Below are positions 1 to 7,399 of a DNA stretch of 64,000 nt, piece by piece (the stretch's first letter is position 1; the number at the start of each line of letters is the position of its first letter). The notes below the pieces were generated by a model. It saw only the letters and a list, made by a program, of their open reading frames with translations. It did not search any database and was not told the origin of the DNA. Source of the DNA: Tagaea sp965279565 (GTDB taxonomy: Bacteria > Pseudomonadota > Alphaproteobacteria > CACIAM-22H2); assembly GCA_965279565.1 (NCBI GenBank), contig OZ257249.1, forward strand, positions 3,348,001-3,412,000, in the 5' to 3' direction. The position numbers and the translations under genes are program-made.

Positions 1-109
1 GGTTCTTTGGGTCCGTCATCGTCGTGCTTTAACCATTCCAAGTCTAGAGCTTAGGCGACGAATCGCTGCCACGCCAGAGATATCCGCCGCGGCAGTTCCC
101 CACCCTTCC
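1..109. other. Left edge, no gene recognised
   Basis: This short stretch lies downstream of the tolC stop codon. I see no convincing coding frame, no tRNA and no hairpin followed by a T-run. It may hold the promoter or end of a neighbour outside the window. Confidence 0.4.
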
Positions 110-1537
110 CTACTTTCGCGGTGCCTCATCGGGTATGTCTGTACCCAACCAGCGGTTCCGCGTCGCCTCGAGATATGCCGTCGGATCGTAAAGTTCGACC
201 TTGAGCGAAAGGTCCCGGGCCGTCAGTCGACCCGTGGCCGAAAGGAGCTGGAAGGCCGCCAGAACCTGGTCGCGCTGCGCCTGCACGAGGCTGACGCGGC
301 TGTTGAGAAGTTCCTGTTCGGCGTTCAGCACGTCGAGAACGGTCCGCGAGCCGACCCGCGCTTCCTGCGAAACGCCTTCAAGGGCGATCTCGTTGGCGCG
401 GATCTGCGCACCGAAGGACTGGATCTGCGCGCGCGCGGTGGTCAGCTGCTGCCAGGCGCGGTTCGCGTCGTCAACCACCTGGCGCTGCGACACGTCGATC
501 TGGGTCCGGCGCTGGCCCTGGGTCTGCTTGGCTTCGCGCACGCGCGCGTCCGTCAGGCCCTGCTGGTAGATCGGAACGGTGACGGCGACGAGCAGGTCGA
601 CCGTGTCGCGACGCACACCGCGGCTGCCGGCCGGTTCGTTCGACCGGATCGCGTCCGCCTGCAGGTTGACCGTCGGCAGCTTCTCGCCTTCGATCAGCGA
701 AACGTCGTGGCCGGATGCCTCGTGAGAATACCGGGCCTGATTGACGGTCGGGTTGACGGTCAATGCCCGGTCGCGCGCCTCCGCATCCGATCCCGGGAGG
801 AGGCTCACCGGTACGGCCGGAACCGCAAGTCGGCCGGGCTGTTCGCCGACGACGCGCAGATAGGCCGCGCGCGCCGTATTGACGTTGCCCTCCGACCCGG
901 TACGCGTCGCCTGCGCCTGGGCAAGGCGCGCTTCGGCCTGGCTCACGTCGGTGCGCGTGATTTCGCCGACCTGGAACCGGTCACGCGCCGCGTCGAGCTG
1001 GCGCTGGAGGACCTGCACATTGTTGATGTTGAGATCGAGAACCGCGAGTTCGCGCGCGAGGTTGATGTAAGCCGTCGCCGCATCGAGCAGCACGCGCTGT
1101 TCTGTCACCGAGAGCTGCGCGCGCGACGCCTGCACGTTCGCTTCGGCGCGCGCGAGTTCGGCCTGCGAGCGGCCACCGCGATAGAGCGGCTGAACCATCT
1201 GCAGCGTCGCGATTGCCTGCTGGCGCGTCCGCTCGTTCGTCGTCGTGACGCGATCCGAGCTGCCGGCGGCTCCGTAGACCGTCGACGTCGTCGCGTTGAA
1301 ATCGCGGGCCGGACCGGCGTTGCCGGTCAACTGTACCGTCGGGCGCCATTGCGAAAGGGCGCGCGGCACCTGCTCGTCGACCGCGCGAAGCGCCGAACGC
1401 TGCGCCAGCAGCTCGGGATTGGAGCGGTACGCGTTGGCGAGCGCGTCCTCGAGCGACTGGGCGCTCGCCGGCGCACACGCGAACCCGATCGCGAGCGCAA
1501 TTGCCGCCGTCGCCGTCTGCCGCATCAGAATGTCCAT
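110..1537 (-). CDS. tolC: TolC-family outer membrane efflux protein
   Basis: This is a 475-residue outer membrane channel of the TolC/OEP family, the exit duct for type I secretion and RND or MFS efflux pumps. The N-terminus is a classic signal peptide with hydrophobic core IALAIGF and cleavage after ASA near residue 26. The mature protein opens with LEDALANAYRSNPEL, typical of the first OEP repeat, and a second helical repeat with alanine/glutamine-rich coiled-coil segments follows. Length matches the family. I chose the ATG at 1537 because AGGAG sits 10 nt upstream; the open frame extends further but would then overlap the upstream methyltransferase gene. The pcm-like gene just upstream on the same strand is a common neighbour of tolC in alphaproteobacteria, so the two are probably cotranscribed. 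Which pump it serves cannot be seen here. Confidence 0.93.
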   Translation of the reverse strand: MDILMRQTATAAIALAIGFACAPASAQSLEDALANAYRSNPELLAQRSALRAVDEQVPRALSQWRPTVQLTGNAGPARDFNATTSTVYGAAGSSDRVTTTNERTRQQAIATLQMVQPLYRGGRSQAELARAEANVQASRAQLSVTEQRVLLDAATAYINLARELAVLDLNINNVQVLQRQLDAARDRFQVGEITRTDVSQAEARLAQAQATRTGSEGNVNTARAAYLRVVGEQPGRLAVPAVPVSLLPGSDAEARDRALTVNPTVNQARYSHEASGHDVSLIEGEKLPTVNLQADAIRSNEPAGSRGVRRDTVDLLVAVTVPIYQQGLTDARVREAKQTQGQRRTQIDVSQRQVVDDANRAWQQLTTARAQIQSFGAQIRANEIALEGVSQEARVGSRTVLDVLNAEQELLNSRVSLVQAQRDQVLAAFQLLSATGRLTARDLSLKVELYDPTAYLEATRNRWLGTDIPDEAPRK

Positions 1538-1614
1538 TCTAGCCGTGCTCCTCGAACGCAAAAGATACCCGTACCAACCACGCCTCGGACGCTGCAAAGG
1601 TCGCGCCGCTGCCG

Positions 1615-2268
1615 TCAAAACACGAATCCCGGTTCAAGTGCGAGCCCCGGGAGCATCGGCGTGCCGGCATCGAACACAATACGGCTCGTCACGCTGCCGC
1701 CGAACTTGCGCCAGAGCGTCGCACGGCCGGGCTGACCGGGCTGGGCAACCACGCCGACGATGCGTCCGCCGTCGGCCAACTGCCCGACGATGGAGGCCGG
1801 CAAACTGCCGGTCGCACCCTCAAAGATGATCGCATCGTACGGCGCGCCAGAGGGCCATCCGGCCTCCAGCGAGCCTTCGACGATATTGGCGCCTGCAATT
1901 CCGTTGCGGGAAAGCGCGATCTTGGCCGCGGCCGCGAAGCGGCTGTCGCTTTCAAGTGCGAAAACGGTCGCTCCGGTTGCGGCAAGAACTGCCGCTCCGT
2001 ATCCGCATCCGGCGCCGATCAGGAGCACACGTTCGCCGACGGCAATCTGCGCGTACTGCACGAGGCGCGCGAAGACCATCGGCTCGATCAGGAAGCGGTC
2101 GCCGCCAAGCGGGATGTCCTCGTCGACATACGCGACCGCGCGCAGCGCGTCCGGCAAAAAGGATTCGCGCGGGACGCGCGCCATCGCCGCGACGATCCGT
2201 TCGTCGATCACCTTGTTGGTGCGCAACTGGCTCTCGACCATATTGTGGCGGGCTGCGGCGTAATCCAT
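1615..2268 (-). CDS. pcm: Protein-L-isoaspartate O-methyltransferase-like protein
   Basis: This 217-residue protein belongs to the PCMT family of SAM-dependent methyltransferases, which repair isoaspartyl residues in damaged proteins. The N-terminus MDYAAARHNMVESQLRTNKV is characteristic of the alphaproteobacterial branch usually found beside tolC. The SAM-binding glycine motif is LLIGAGCGYGAAVL (roughly residues 80-93), followed by an acidic strand end in ALESD. The ATG at 2268 is preferred because GGAAG lies about 10 nt upstream and a sigma70-type promoter at 2344-2372 rules out the farthest upstream start; an ATG at 2295 is the alternative. In this branch the true substrate is not settled, so repair activity is inferred from family membership. 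It precedes tolC with a 77-nt gap and probably shares its transcript. Confidence 0.85.
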   Translation of the reverse strand: MDYAAARHNMVESQLRTNKVIDERIVAAMARVPRESFLPDALRAVAYVDEDIPLGGDRFLIEPMVFARLVQYAQIAVGERVLLIGAGCGYGAAVLAATGATVFALESDSRFAAAAKIALSRNGIAGANIVEGSLEAGWPSGAPYDAIIFEGATGSLPASIVGQLADGGRIVGVVAQPGQPGRATLWRKFGGSVTSRIVFDAGTPMLPGLALEPGFVF

Positions 2269-2343
2269 TGCGGCGAGTCTTCCGGCTAGATCCATGCGGC
2301 ACGCATTGCCGGTCGAATCGACAGGCAAACCGCCGCAGGTAAC

Positions 2344-2372
2344 TTTATAAGTCTGTCTTGCCCGCGTGACAA
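2344..2372 (-). promoter_or_regulatory. Sigma70-type promoter for pcm-tolC
   Basis: Read on the minus strand, TTGTCA (2372-2367) and TATAAA (2349-2344) are separated by exactly 17 nt. The predicted start near 2337 gives a leader of about 70 nt before the pcm ATG at 2268. Confidence 0.65.
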
Positions 2373-2448
2373 TCAAAGCGCTGCTAGATCATTGAATCCG
2401 TGTCCCGACGGCCACGTCGACCGGATCCGGCCGGACGGCAGCGGGCTG

Positions 2449-2477
2449 TTGACCCCCGGGGTCGGCCTGACTATACG
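2449..2477 (+). promoter_or_regulatory. Promoter of the tRNA-Cys/tRNA-Asn pair
   Basis: TTGACC (2449-2454) and TATACG (2472-2477) are spaced by 17 nt, and the predicted start near 2484 lies about 11 nt before tRNA-Cys. Spacing and both boxes fit a strong housekeeping promoter, as expected for a tRNA operon. Confidence 0.75.
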
Positions 2478-2494
2478 TCCTGCCGTCGCCCGGC

Positions 2495-2569
2495 GGCCGG
2501 GTAGCAAAGTGGTAATGCAGGGGACTGCAAATCCCCTATACGGCGGTTCGATTCCGCCCCCGGCCTCCA
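2495..2569 (+). tRNA. tRNA-Cys (GCA)
   Basis: The acceptor stem GGCCGGG (2495-2501) pairs with CCCGGCC (2559-2565). The discriminator T is at 2566 and an encoded CCA occupies 2567-2569. The anticodon stem-loop GGGGA-CTGCAAA-TCCCC places anticodon GCA at 2527-2529, and the T-arm contains GTTCGATTC. Confidence 0.97.
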
Positions 2570-2629
2570 GGACAGTTTTTTTCGGCTGGCGCGCCGGACG
2601 GATTTTGATATAAGCCTGCCTCGTTTCGT

Positions 2630-2704
2630 TCCCTGGTAGCTCAGCGGTAGAGCAGCCGACTGTTAATCGGCTGGTCGTTAGTTCGAATCTAACCCAGGGA
2701 GCCA
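2630..2704 (+). tRNA. tRNA-Asn (GTT)
   Basis: The acceptor stem TCCCTGG (2630-2636) pairs with CCAGGGA (2694-2700). The discriminator G is at 2701 and an encoded CCA follows at 2702-2704. Anticodon GTT lies at 2662-2664 in a GCCGA-CTGTTAA-TCGGC hairpin, and the T-arm has GTTCGAATC. It sits 60 nt after tRNA-Cys on the same strand and may share its transcript; a TATAAG box at 2609-2614 could give extra initiation. Confidence 0.97.
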
Positions 2705-2776
2705 TTTTCTCGACACCGGCGGGTAGCCGGCCTTGGCGGAATTCCCGTCGCCTGCCGGACGTTGTCCGGCGTCCAG

Positions 2777-3094
2777 ATGCGCTTCAACCTCTTCATCGCC
2801 GCGTGCTGCGTGGTCCTGACGGCCGGTTGCACGCCGATGCGCTGGGAACACCCGGCTTTCGGCCTGGACGAGGCCGGGCGTGAAGTGCAGGAGTGCCGGC
2901 AACAGGCCTGGGCCGAGGCCCAACGCCAGTCCTTCATGTTCGGCGGATATTTCGGCCCGCGCTTCGGACACGACCGCTATGGACGTCTTTACCCCCGCTA
3001 TTACTCGGATTTCCACGAGCGCCATTTCATGGAAATGCAGCTCAGCGACTTCTGCATGCGGAACAAGGGTTTCGCGCTCGTACCGGTCCGCTAG
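2777..3094 (+). CDS. Small lipoprotein of unknown function
   Basis: This 105-residue protein starts MRFNLFIAACCVVLTAGC, a lipoprotein signal ending in an LTAGC lipobox, so the mature protein should be lipid-anchored in the envelope. The mature part is rich in Tyr, Phe, Arg and Glu, with a tyrosine-rich middle (GHDRYGRLYPRYYSDFHER) and two further cysteines. I do not recognise a domain. The ATG at 2777 is preferred over an in-frame TTG at 2762 because it begins directly at the signal peptide. Its stop codon overlaps the convergent lpxR-like gene by 4 nt at a CTAG. No function can be assigned; neighbouring envelope genes suggest an outer-membrane context. Confidence 0.7.
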   Translation: MRFNLFIAACCVVLTAGCTPMRWEHPAFGLDEAGREVQECRQQAWAEAQRQSFMFGGYFGPRFGHDRYGRLYPRYYSDFHERHFMEMQLSDFCMRNKGFALVPVR

Positions 3095-4122
3095 AACTTG
3101 ACCGAAAGCGACAGCGCGCCGAAGCGGTCGGGGCTGCGCTGGGATTCGAATTCCCGCGTGCGCATCACATAGGTGAACGTGAAGCGGACCGGCGCGTAGA
3201 CGACGGCGAAGCCCGTCTGCAGGTCCCCGACGAGCACCCGGCGGTCGACGGAGTGGCTGCGCGCGAAGGTGTTGCCGTCGAGCGTGATGTCGCGCGCGAC
3301 CGCCCTACCCTCGATGCCGATGAACGCGTAGGCCGCGAACGGATCTTCCTCGATCGTCTCGAAATGCATCGATCCGGCCAGCCCCGGCCGGATGCGCGGC
3401 GGGCCGTAATCGACGCCCAGATTGTGGCCGATGCGCAGCGTCATGCCGGTGCCCGCATAGGTGAAGACATTACCGAGCGATCCGCCGGCATGCGGCGAGA
3501 AATCGCCCTCTATTCCCGGCAGGAGCTTCGAACGGCCAACATTGCGCCATTTGCGTTCGTAGAAAAGCGCCACGCCGGGTTCATTGCGCAACTGGTTGTT
3601 CCAGCCATTGGGAAGCGGCGAGTTGATGAGGCGGTGGTACTCGCGCTGGGTTTCCTCGGCGTAGCTCTGCGGGCCGATGATCCCGAGATTGAGTTCAAGC
3701 GTGTCGAGGCGCGCGCTGTCGCCCAGTTCCCGGCTCGACGTGATCGCGGCGGCAAGATACGTCCAGCCGGAGTACGGGCGATCGCTGATGATCCGCTCGC
3801 GGCTGCTGATATTCTCGGGCGTGTACATGTTCTGCCCGAACGCGTACCCCACGCGCGTCGTCCCGCTGTCGGGAAACAGCGGAACCCATGCCGCCAATTC
3901 GCGGCCCCATTCCGGCGTCGCCCGCGGTTCGGATATCCAGTTGAAGCGGATGCCGTTCGTGAAGTTCCGGTCTGTCTGTTTGGACGGATTGAACGAACTG
4001 AACTTGTCGTTCTCGACGACGATCGACAGCGTTCCACGTGGCTCGCTCGACGCGTCTTGCGCCAAGGCGGGCGCCGACTGCAAGGACGCGGCGACGAGTG
4101 CGAGCAACACGAGGGAACGCAT
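3091..4122 (-). CDS. lpxR: LpxR-family lipid A deacylase, outer membrane
   Basis: This 343-residue protein matches the LpxR family, outer membrane beta-barrels that remove the 3'-acyloxyacyl group from lipid A. A signal peptide ends at ALAQ near residue 22. The family hallmarks follow in order: VVENDKF (the Asn-Asp pair), TDRNFTNGIRFNW, FGQNMYTPENIS, DRPYSGWTYL, and a conserved histidine in REYHRLINSPLPNGW followed by a glutamate in NEPG. The protein ends with an aromatic residue (SVKF), the normal signature of a barrel C-terminal strand. It is transcribed divergently from a small lipoprotein and converges with another. Family assignment is firm; actual lipid A deacylation is inferred, since many homologues are untested. 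Confidence 0.85.
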   Translation of the reverse strand: MRSLVLLALVAASLQSAPALAQDASSEPRGTLSIVVENDKFSSFNPSKQTDRNFTNGIRFNWISEPRATPEWGRELAAWVPLFPDSGTTRVGYAFGQNMYTPENISSRERIISDRPYSGWTYLAAAITSSRELGDSARLDTLELNLGIIGPQSYAEETQREYHRLINSPLPNGWNNQLRNEPGVALFYERKWRNVGRSKLLPGIEGDFSPHAGGSLGNVFTYAGTGMTLRIGHNLGVDYGPPRIRPGLAGSMHFETIEEDPFAAYAFIGIEGRAVARDITLDGNTFARSHSVDRRVLVGDLQTGFAVVYAPVRFTFTYVMRTREFESQRSPDRFGALSLSVKF

Positions 4123-4159
4123 TGTGATCCCTTACCCCAAATCGACCCGATGCACTACA

Positions 4160-4507
4160 ATGTCCGCGATGAGTGTGCGGCTGTCCGCTTTACTGGTGCT
4201 GACGACCTGTGGCCTTTTTGTGGCGTCCTGCGGGCCTGCCGCCGACATCCGGCCGCTCGTCCACCCCACGCTCGGCGCCGCCGAACAGGCCGCGATCCGC
4301 AACGCCTGCATATCCGACGCGCAGCGCCGCATTGGCCCCGCACCCCCGTCCGCCATGCCCGCCGCATGCCGCGAGGGCGGCGATGTCCAGGCGAACGATC
4401 GCTGCCGTACGCAGGCCGATCTGGCGCTCGTCGCCGAGACGCGCTACGTCAGCCGTGTCGATGCCGAAACCGCCGCGTGCCTGCGCGCAAACGGCTTTCG
4501 CGACTGA
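4160..4507 (+). CDS. Small lipoprotein of unknown function
   Basis: This 115-residue protein begins MSAMSVRLSALLVLTTCGLFVASC, a lipoprotein signal with the lipobox FVASC. The mature part is short and contains four more cysteines (at NACIS, PAACRE, DRCRT and TAACLR), which could form two periplasmic disulfides. No domain is recognised. Starts at 4160 and 4169 are both possible and encode the same signal peptide. It begins only 38 nt from the start of the divergent lpxR-like gene, so the two must share a very compact control region; a TACAAT box at 4156-4161 overlaps the first start codon. It lies 42 nt upstream of glpD. Confidence 0.65.
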   Translation: MSAMSVRLSALLVLTTCGLFVASCGPAADIRPLVHPTLGAAEQAAIRNACISDAQRRIGPAPPSAMPAACREGGDVQANDRCRTQADLALVAETRYVSRVDAETAACLRANGFRD

Positions 4508-4549
4508 AGCCTTCCCTGCCCGGTTTTTGCGGCTATTCTGCGCCACACC

Positions 4550-6091
4550 ATGCAAACGGATTCCACTTACGACCTTTTGATCATCGGCGGCGGCGTGAAC
4601 GGCAGCGGCATCGCGCGCGACGCTGCCGGTCGCGGCCTGTCCGTGCTGCTCGTCGAGCAGAACGATCTCGCGTCGGCCACGTCGTCGGCTTCGACCAAGC
4701 TTATCCATGGCGGCCTTCGCTATCTCGAACACTACAAGTTCCGGCTCGTGCGCGAGGCGCTTTCCGAGCGCGACGTGCTGCTCGATGGCGCGCCGCATAT
4801 CATGTGGCCGATGCGTTTCGTGCTGCCGCATGATTCCAGCCTGCGGCCTGTCTGGATGATCCGCGCCGGACTCTTCCTCTATGACCATCTGGGCTGGGTT
4901 CCGGGCCGCAGGTCGCGCCTGCCGGGCTCGCACAAGGTCGATCTTGCCGGCAGTCCCTACGGCCGCGGCCTTCGCGCGGATGTGCACACCGGCTTCGTCT
5001 ATTCCGACGGCTGGGTCGACGACGCGCGCCTTGTCGCCCTTGCAGCGCGCCATGCTGCCGATCTGGGCGCCGACGTGCGCGTTCGCACGCAGGCGACGGC
5101 CGCCCGGCGCGAAAACGGCATCTGGCATGCGTCGCTTTCCGACCGCATCTCCGGCCAAAAATCCGAGGTTCGCGCGCGCGCGATCGTCAACGCGGCCGGC
5201 CCTTGGGTGATGCAGACGCTGTCCGGCGTCCTCGGCTCGAACGCGCCGGCGTCCATCAAGCTCGTGAAGGGAAGCCATATCGTCGTGCCGCGCCAGTACG
5301 AAGGCGATCACGCGTTCATCCTGCAGAACGACGACCGGCGGATCGTTTTCGTCATCCCCTATCAGGACCGCTTCACGCTGATCGGCACGACGGATGTCAT
5401 CTACGAAGGCGATCCCGGTCGCGTGGCGATCACGCCGGCCGAGACCGAGTATCTGTGCAAGGCCGCCAACCGGTTCCTCGCCCGGCCCGTGTCGCCGTCC
5501 GACGCGGTGTGGAGCTATTCCGGCGTGCGGCCGCTCTACGACGACGGTGTCGACAATGCGAGCGAGACGACACGGGACTACGTGCTCGAGCTCGACGGCG
5601 GCGATGGCCGGGCCCCGGCCCTGTCGATCTTCGGCGGCAAGATCACGACGTTCCGGCGGCTCGCCGAGCAGGCGATGGAAAAACTTTCGCCGTTCTTTCC
5701 GGCGATGAAGCCGGCCTGGACCGCGCACGCGCGCCTGCCCGGCGGCGAGCTCGACGGCATCGACGGCGATTTCGAGCGGTTCACGGGCGCACTGACCGCC
5801 CGCTTCGCGTTCGTTCCGCCCGACCATCTGCGTGCGATGGCGCGCAGGCAGGGCGGTCGCGTACTGAAGTTCCTCGAAGGAGCGACAAAGATCGCCGATC
5901 TCGGCATCCATTTCGGCGCCGGTTTGTATGGTGCCGAAGTCGATCTGATGGTCGGCGAAGAATGGGCGCGGACTTCGAGCGACATCCTGTTCCGCCGCTC
6001 GAAGCTCGGCCTTCATATCGGGCTGGCGGATCAGGCGGCGCTGGGCAGCTATCTTGCCGAGAAACACGGTCTCGGGCGCGTGCCATCCTGA
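4550..6091 (+). CDS. glpD: Aerobic glycerol-3-phosphate dehydrogenase
   Basis: This 513-residue FAD enzyme oxidises sn-glycerol-3-phosphate to dihydroxyacetone phosphate at the inner face of the cytoplasmic membrane and passes electrons to ubiquinone. The FAD-binding motif is LLIIGGGVNGSGIARDAAGR near residues 9-28, followed by LLVEQNDLASATSSASTKLI and HGGLRYLE, which are diagnostic of GlpD. The substrate region contains GSHIVVPRQ and DRFTLIGTTD, and a second nucleotide-contact motif SIFGGKITTFRRLAEQAME is present near residue 360. Length matches the family. No glpF, glpK or glpR lies nearby, so it appears to be a stand-alone gene; its substrate probably comes from phospholipid turnover as well as glycerol. 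Confidence 0.95.
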   Translation: MQTDSTYDLLIIGGGVNGSGIARDAAGRGLSVLLVEQNDLASATSSASTKLIHGGLRYLEHYKFRLVREALSERDVLLDGAPHIMWPMRFVLPHDSSLRPVWMIRAGLFLYDHLGWVPGRRSRLPGSHKVDLAGSPYGRGLRADVHTGFVYSDGWVDDARLVALAARHAADLGADVRVRTQATAARRENGIWHASLSDRISGQKSEVRARAIVNAAGPWVMQTLSGVLGSNAPASIKLVKGSHIVVPRQYEGDHAFILQNDDRRIVFVIPYQDRFTLIGTTDVIYEGDPGRVAITPAETEYLCKAANRFLARPVSPSDAVWSYSGVRPLYDDGVDNASETTRDYVLELDGGDGRAPALSIFGGKITTFRRLAEQAMEKLSPFFPAMKPAWTAHARLPGGELDGIDGDFERFTGALTARFAFVPPDHLRAMARRQGGRVLKFLEGATKIADLGIHFGAGLYGAEVDLMVGEEWARTSSDILFRRSKLGLHIGLADQAALGSYLAEKHGLGRVPS

Positions 6092-6113
6092 AAATGCGGT
6101 CGTCCGGAAATGC

Positions 6114-6140
6114 AAAAGGCCACGTCTTTCCGACGTGGCC
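6114..6140 (-). terminator. Rho-independent terminator of the small gene at 6163
   Basis: A perfect 9-bp stem, GGCCACGTC (6118-6126) with GACGTGGCC (6132-6140) and a 5-nt loop, is followed on the minus strand by TTTT (6117-6114). It lies 22 nt beyond the stop codon of the 47-residue gene. On the plus strand it lies 27 nt after glpD but lacks a T-run. Confidence 0.8.
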
Positions 6141-6162
6141 CCGACTTCCGGTCGTCCGGAAT

Positions 6163-6306
6163 TCAGTGCTTGGTGTGCGGCAGCAATCCGTCTTCGACCA
6201 GGATTTTCTTGAGGCTCGCGAGGACTTCGGCGATGTCCGGCGTATCGGACTTCGCGGAACTTCCCTTGCGGCGGCTGGTCGGGAGCGTTGCGATCTTGCG
6301 AGGCAT
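6163..6306 (-). CDS. 47-residue small basic protein, unknown
   Basis: A short frame starting at the ATG at 6306 encodes a 47-residue protein, MPRKIATLPTSRRKG at the N-terminus and DIAEVLASLKKILVEDGLL near the C-terminus. The first third is basic and probably disordered; the second half looks like one amphipathic helix. The case for a real gene is contextual: an intrinsic terminator with a T-run follows its stop, and a weak GGAAG lies about 12 nt before the start. The open frame extends upstream to 6372, but that extension is arginine/serine-rich and has no better start signal. It is transcribed away from the SOS-controlled imuA gene. I recognise no homologue and assign no function. Confidence 0.5.
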   Translation of the reverse strand: MPRKIATLPTSRRKGSSAKSDTPDIAEVLASLKKILVEDGLLPHTKH

Positions 6307-6410
6307 GATTTTCACGGGCTTCCGGGTTTCTATTGTAGTCCGACAGGATGAAGATCGCATTCGGCGTTGCAATTTGCAAGATCATTTTTTCTAATGATAA
6401 GAAGGGTCGC

Positions 6411-6439
6411 TTGACGGATGTCCTACAAAATTATAGAAC
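6411..6439 (+). promoter_or_regulatory. Promoter of imuA-imuB-dnaE2
   Basis: TTGACG (6411-6416) is followed by TATAGA (6432-6437, 15-nt spacing) or TAGAAC (6434-6439, 17-nt spacing). Transcription would start near 6445, just before the LexA operator at 6452-6466, so bound repressor would block it. Confidence 0.55.
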
Positions 6440-6451
6440 AAACCAAGAATT

Positions 6452-6466
6452 GAACAAAATGCGAAC
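6452..6466 (+). promoter_or_regulatory. LexA operator (SOS box, alphaproteobacterial type)
   Basis: GAAC-AAAATGC-GAAC is an exact match to the alphaproteobacterial LexA consensus, GTTC-N7-GTTC on the opposite strand. It lies just downstream of the candidate promoter and 15 bp before the imuA start at 6482. A third GAAC at 6436-6439 sits 12 nt upstream of the first half-site, outside consensus spacing. Confidence 0.88.
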
Positions 6467-6481
6467 ACCAAGGAGCCAGCC

Positions 6482-7399
6482 ATGCTCGAAGCAGCCTTCT
6501 CGCCTCCGCCGTTCGAAGGGTTCTTCCCGGAACATATCGTGCACGAAAGCTTTGCGCGAATGCCCCGGCTTGGCCTCGCCACCCTGCCCAGCCGGACCCA
6601 GTCGAGCTTCGGGAAAATCCGCAACCCCTTGATCAGAAGCACCATGGCAACACAGTCGCGCAATCTCCGTCGTCCGGCCTCGACCACGGTCCAGGAGTTG
6701 AAAGCCCGTCTGGCGGCTTTCGGCGAACGCGCGCAGCCCGGCCGCGGGCCGCTCGCCTTCGGCATTCCGGCAATCGATGGAGCCCTGCCCTGGCAAGGCC
6801 TGCCGCGCGGCGCCCTGCACGAGATCGCCGGTGCGGCGAATGACGGTGCTGCCGCCGGCTTCGCCACGGCCCTGCTTGCCCGGCTTGCCGGCGACGGGCC
6901 GGTGCTGTGGATCGCGCGACGCCCCGAACTGAGTGCCGCCGGCCTTGCCGCGCTCGGCCTGGAGCCGGCGCGCCTGCTGATCGTCAACGCGCCCAAGCGC
7001 GCCGACGCGCTGTGGGCCTTCGAGGAAGCGCTGCGCAATCCTGCCCTTGCCGGGGTCGTCGCCGAGATCGACGACGTCGACCTCACGCAGTCTCGCCGCC
7101 TGCAGCTTGCCGCCGAGATGGGCGGCACGACGGCGCTGCTGCTGCGTCCGCCCGGCGAACTCGACCAGGCGAGTGCCGCGCGTTCGCGCTGGCGCGTCGC
7201 GGCACTTCCGGCCCATGCGCCCGATGGCGAGACCCGCCGCTGGCGCCTGACGCTCGCGCGCGCGCAAGGCGGCACGCCGGGCGAATGGCGCATCGCCCAT
7301 CGCCGCGACGGATGGACCCTTTCCGATGACGAACGACCGGCGCTTTCTGGCGATCTGCCTGCCGCATCTTCCGACCGACCGGTGCGCGCGGCAGGCTGA
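6482..7399 (+). CDS. imuA: ImuA, SOS mutagenesis accessory factor
   Basis: ImuA is a RecA-like fold protein that works with ImuB and DnaE2 in damage-induced translesion synthesis. The domain spans roughly residues 75-290, with FGIPAIDGALPWQGLPRGAL and LARLAGDGPVLWIARRPEL recognisable; the P-loop is degenerate (EIAGAANDGAAAG, no GKT), as is usual for ImuA. Two starts are possible. The ATG at 6482 has a strong AAGGAG six nt upstream and lies right behind the LexA operator, giving 305 residues with an extra 54-residue N-terminus. The ATG at 6644 (MATQSRNLRRP) gives the conventional 251 residues but has only a weak AGAAG. The 3' end overlaps imuB by 74 nt, indicating translational coupling. Regulation is by LexA. 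Confidence 0.87.
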   Translation: MLEAAFSPPPFEGFFPEHIVHESFARMPRLGLATLPSRTQSSFGKIRNPLIRSTMATQSRNLRRPASTTVQELKARLAAFGERAQPGRGPLAFGIPAIDGALPWQGLPRGALHEIAGAANDGAAAGFATALLARLAGDGPVLWIARRPELSAAGLAALGLEPARLLIVNAPKRADALWAFEEALRNPALAGVVAEIDDVDLTQSRRLQLAAEMGGTTALLLRPPGELDQASAARSRWRVAALPAHAPDGETRRWRLTLARAQGGTPGEWRIAHRRDGWTLSDDERPALSGDLPAASSDRPVRAAG

